Positions 7,217-8,440 of a DNA stretch of 8,440 bases are shown piece by piece. The DNA is from Chitinophaga pinensis. Its GTDB lineage: Bacteria; Bacteroidota; Bacteroidia; AKYH767-A; OLB10. A program made the position numbers and the translations under genes. Position 1 is the first letter of the stretch, and every line of letters begins with the position of its first letter. Below the pieces are notes generated by a model. It was not told where the DNA came from. It worked only from the letters and a program-made list of their open reading frames with translations, and ran no database searches. Location of the stretch: positions 1-8,440 of the forward strand of contig CAMBYJ010000065.1 of the NCBI GenBank assembly GCA_945872015.1. The letters are read 5' to 3'.

Positions 7217-7270
7217 TCAAAAAATTATTTAATTATTATTTTCACAATTCTATTTGTCATAACGACCTTT

Positions 7271-7301
7271 CAAAAATAGGCAAATAATATTTCAGATAAA
7301 A
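7271..7301 (-). promoter_or_regulatory. Possible promoter for phoH-purC
   Basis: On the minus strand TATTTTTG (7278 down to 7271) matches the TAnnTTTG -7 box. At the expected 19-bp spacing the -33 position reads TTTT (7301 down to 7298), one base from TTTG. The implied start near 7265 gives a leader of about 50 bases before the TTG. AT-rich context makes chance matches fairly likely. Confidence 0.4.
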
Positions 7302-7303
7302 AA

Positions 7304-7822
7304 ATGCTGCTTCAAATAAAAGTTAAATTATCAAATTGCTGTTCTAAAGCTCAAATTAACAACTTAGCCGGAGAAATTCTTGCAAACCCCAAAATACTAA
7401 GCGATTATTTTAAATTAAGTAATTTACCAGATTATGAAGATGCTGATAAATCATCATGGATTATCAGAACCTATTTCCAAAAAACAAGGGAAGTAAGCTT
7501 AACAGATCAACGAAAAATAATTAGCCTTTTAAATTCTACGAAAAACGAATCAGTCTTAAGAAACATATTAGGAATCATCGTCGATATTCCTTTCAGTGAA
7601 AGAATAGAGGAAGAATTAGTAAACACCTGTTTCAAGATATTAAATGAACAACATCACAATGTTGCTGTTTATGCTAATGCGCTTCAGGGTTTGATTCCAA
7701 TTATAAAAAACCATCCTGAATTAAGAGAAGATATAAGTTTGATAACGGAAAGTAATCCGATGAAAGATAAATGTGTCTTTCAATTACGACTAAAAACTGT
7801 GTTATCTTTGAAAACTGAATAA
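7304..7822 (+). CDS. Hypothetical helical (HEAT-like) repeat protein
   Basis: I do not recognise a function. The 172-residue product has no signal peptide, membrane segment or catalytic motif. It reads as a chain of amphipathic helices: for example residues 16-37, 51-60, 67-78, 82-94, 99-113, 118-135 and 155-169. The stretch HHNVAVYANALQGLIPIIKNHPELREDI (117-144 region) looks like a HEAT-type helix pair, as in short Bacteroidota proteins sometimes misnamed adenylosuccinate lyase. Such repeats usually bind other proteins. ATG 7304 has no Shine-Dalgarno. A weak promoter candidate, TCTATTTG at 7249-7256, misses the -7 consensus by one base. The stop codon is only 5 bp before the GTG of the glycosyltransferase, so the two are very likely co-transcribed and may be translationally coupled. 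The gene is visibly more AT-rich than purC or argS. Confidence 0.72.
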   Translation: MLLQIKVKLSNCCSKAQINNLAGEILANPKILSDYFKLSNLPDYEDADKSSWIIRTYFQKTREVSLTDQRKIISLLNSTKNESVLRNILGIIVDIPFSERIEEELVNTCFKILNEQHHNVAVYANALQGLIPIIKNHPELREDISLITESNPMKDKCVFQLRLKTVLSLKTE

Positions 7823-7827
7823 TATAA

Positions 7828-8440
7828 GTGAAGAAAGTCCTAATCATACAAACAGCCTTTATTGGAGATGTGATACTTAGCACATCGCTTATTGCATCTT
7901 TAAAGTCCAGCAACCCATCGTTTGAAATTGATGTATTGGTGAGAAAAGGAAATGAATCATTGCTTCAGAATAATCCCGCTATTAACAACATCCATATTTG
8001 GGATAAATCAAAGAATAAGATCAGCAGTATTTTTCAGACTGTTAAAAAAATCAGAGAAGAAGAATACGATTTAATTGTCAATCTACAGCGATTTGCTTCA
8101 TCGGGAATAATGACCGTTTTAGGAGGAGCGAAAGAAACGCGAGGGTTCAGTAAAAATCCATTATCGTTCTTGTTTTCGAAAAAATACGAGCATCAAATTG
8201 ACCCTTCAAATCCTGTTCACGAGACAAGCAGGAACTTTTCGGTAGTTGCAGATTTATGCGAAGGAGTTATTCATCGTCCGATATTATTTCCGTCAGAAGG
8301 CGATTTTAAAGAAGTAGAAAAATATCAGTCGACGGAATATATTTGCCTTGCTCCTGCCAGCATTTGGTTTACGAAGCAATTACCAGTTGCTAAATGGATT
8401 GAATTAATCGAGAAATACCATGCTCAGTTTCCATCACATG
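7828..8440 (+). CDS. Glycosyltransferase family 9 (heptosyltransferase type), N-terminal part
   Basis: A GT9 enzyme of the WaaC/WaaF type, which normally transfers a heptose or related sugar from a nucleotide donor onto the lipopolysaccharide inner core at the cytoplasmic face of the inner membrane. The 204 codons seen run off the right edge; full length should be about 330-350. The N-terminal Rossmann domain opens KKVLIIQTAFIGDVILSTSL (2-21); D14 in the GDV motif matches the catalytic Asp of WaaC. LIVNLQRFASSG (82-93) and the R-G-F turn near 105-107 are typical. The second domain begins at YICLAPASIWFTKQLPVAKW (171-190), where the serine and lysine sit where the family binds donor phosphates. 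The start is GTG at 7828: no ATG is available near the conserved N-terminus. The exact sugar and acceptor cannot be told from this part. Confidence 0.9.
   Translation, partial: MKKVLIIQTAFIGDVILSTSLIASLKSSNPSFEIDVLVRKGNESLLQNNPAINNIHIWDKSKNKISSIFQTVKKIREEEYDLIVNLQRFASSGIMTVLGGAKETRGFSKNPLSFLFSKKYEHQIDPSNPVHETSRNFSVVADLCEGVIHRPILFPSEGDFKEVEKYQSTEYICLAPASIWFTKQLPVAKWIELIEKYHAQFPSH

Noticed and set aside
7701..7913. 70-codon minus-strand open frame across the end of the helical-repeat gene
   Set aside because: It overlaps two plus-strand genes, the second of them strongly conserved, and shows no features of its own.

Overview
The window is ordinary chromosomal DNA from a member of the Bacteroidota. 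Several signs point there. The base composition is AT-rich. There are short class-typical versions of SpeA (463 residues) and a long PurC (322 residues). A coiled-coil lipoprotein resembles a family I know only from this phylum. Upstream regions carry TAnnTTTG boxes, the -7 element of the Bacteroidota primary sigma factor, and mostly lack Shine-Dalgarno sequences. I saw no mobile element, CRISPR array, tRNA or rRNA, and no stretch over 300 bases without a gene.

Left part (1-3608): three genes that all use arginine. On the minus strand lie the N-terminal 353 codons of argS (arginyl-tRNA synthetase, cut by the window edge) and, upstream of it, an arginase-type ureohydrolase. Divergent from these is speA, a PLP-dependent arginine decarboxylase. 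The 169-bp region between arginase and speA holds a good speA promoter wrapped in nested inverted repeats that look like an operator.

Middle part (3662-5170): a plus-strand gene for a periplasm-facing coiled-coil lipoprotein ends at a clear rho-independent terminator. Immediately after it comes a small PlsC-type acyltransferase. The acyltransferase converges on purC and their stop ends overlap by 8 bp.

Right part (5163-8440): phoH and purC form a minus-strand pair, with phoH first and 23 bp between them. PhoH begins with TTG. Divergent from phoH, a 172-residue helical-repeat protein of unknown function is followed after 5 bp by a GTG-started family 9 glycosyltransferase (heptosyltransferase type), which runs off the right edge.

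No convincing new multi-gene system is visible. The points most worth checking are the operator-like repeats before speA, the substrate specificity of the ureohydrolase beside an arginine decarboxylase, and the uncharacterised lipoprotein and helical-repeat protein.
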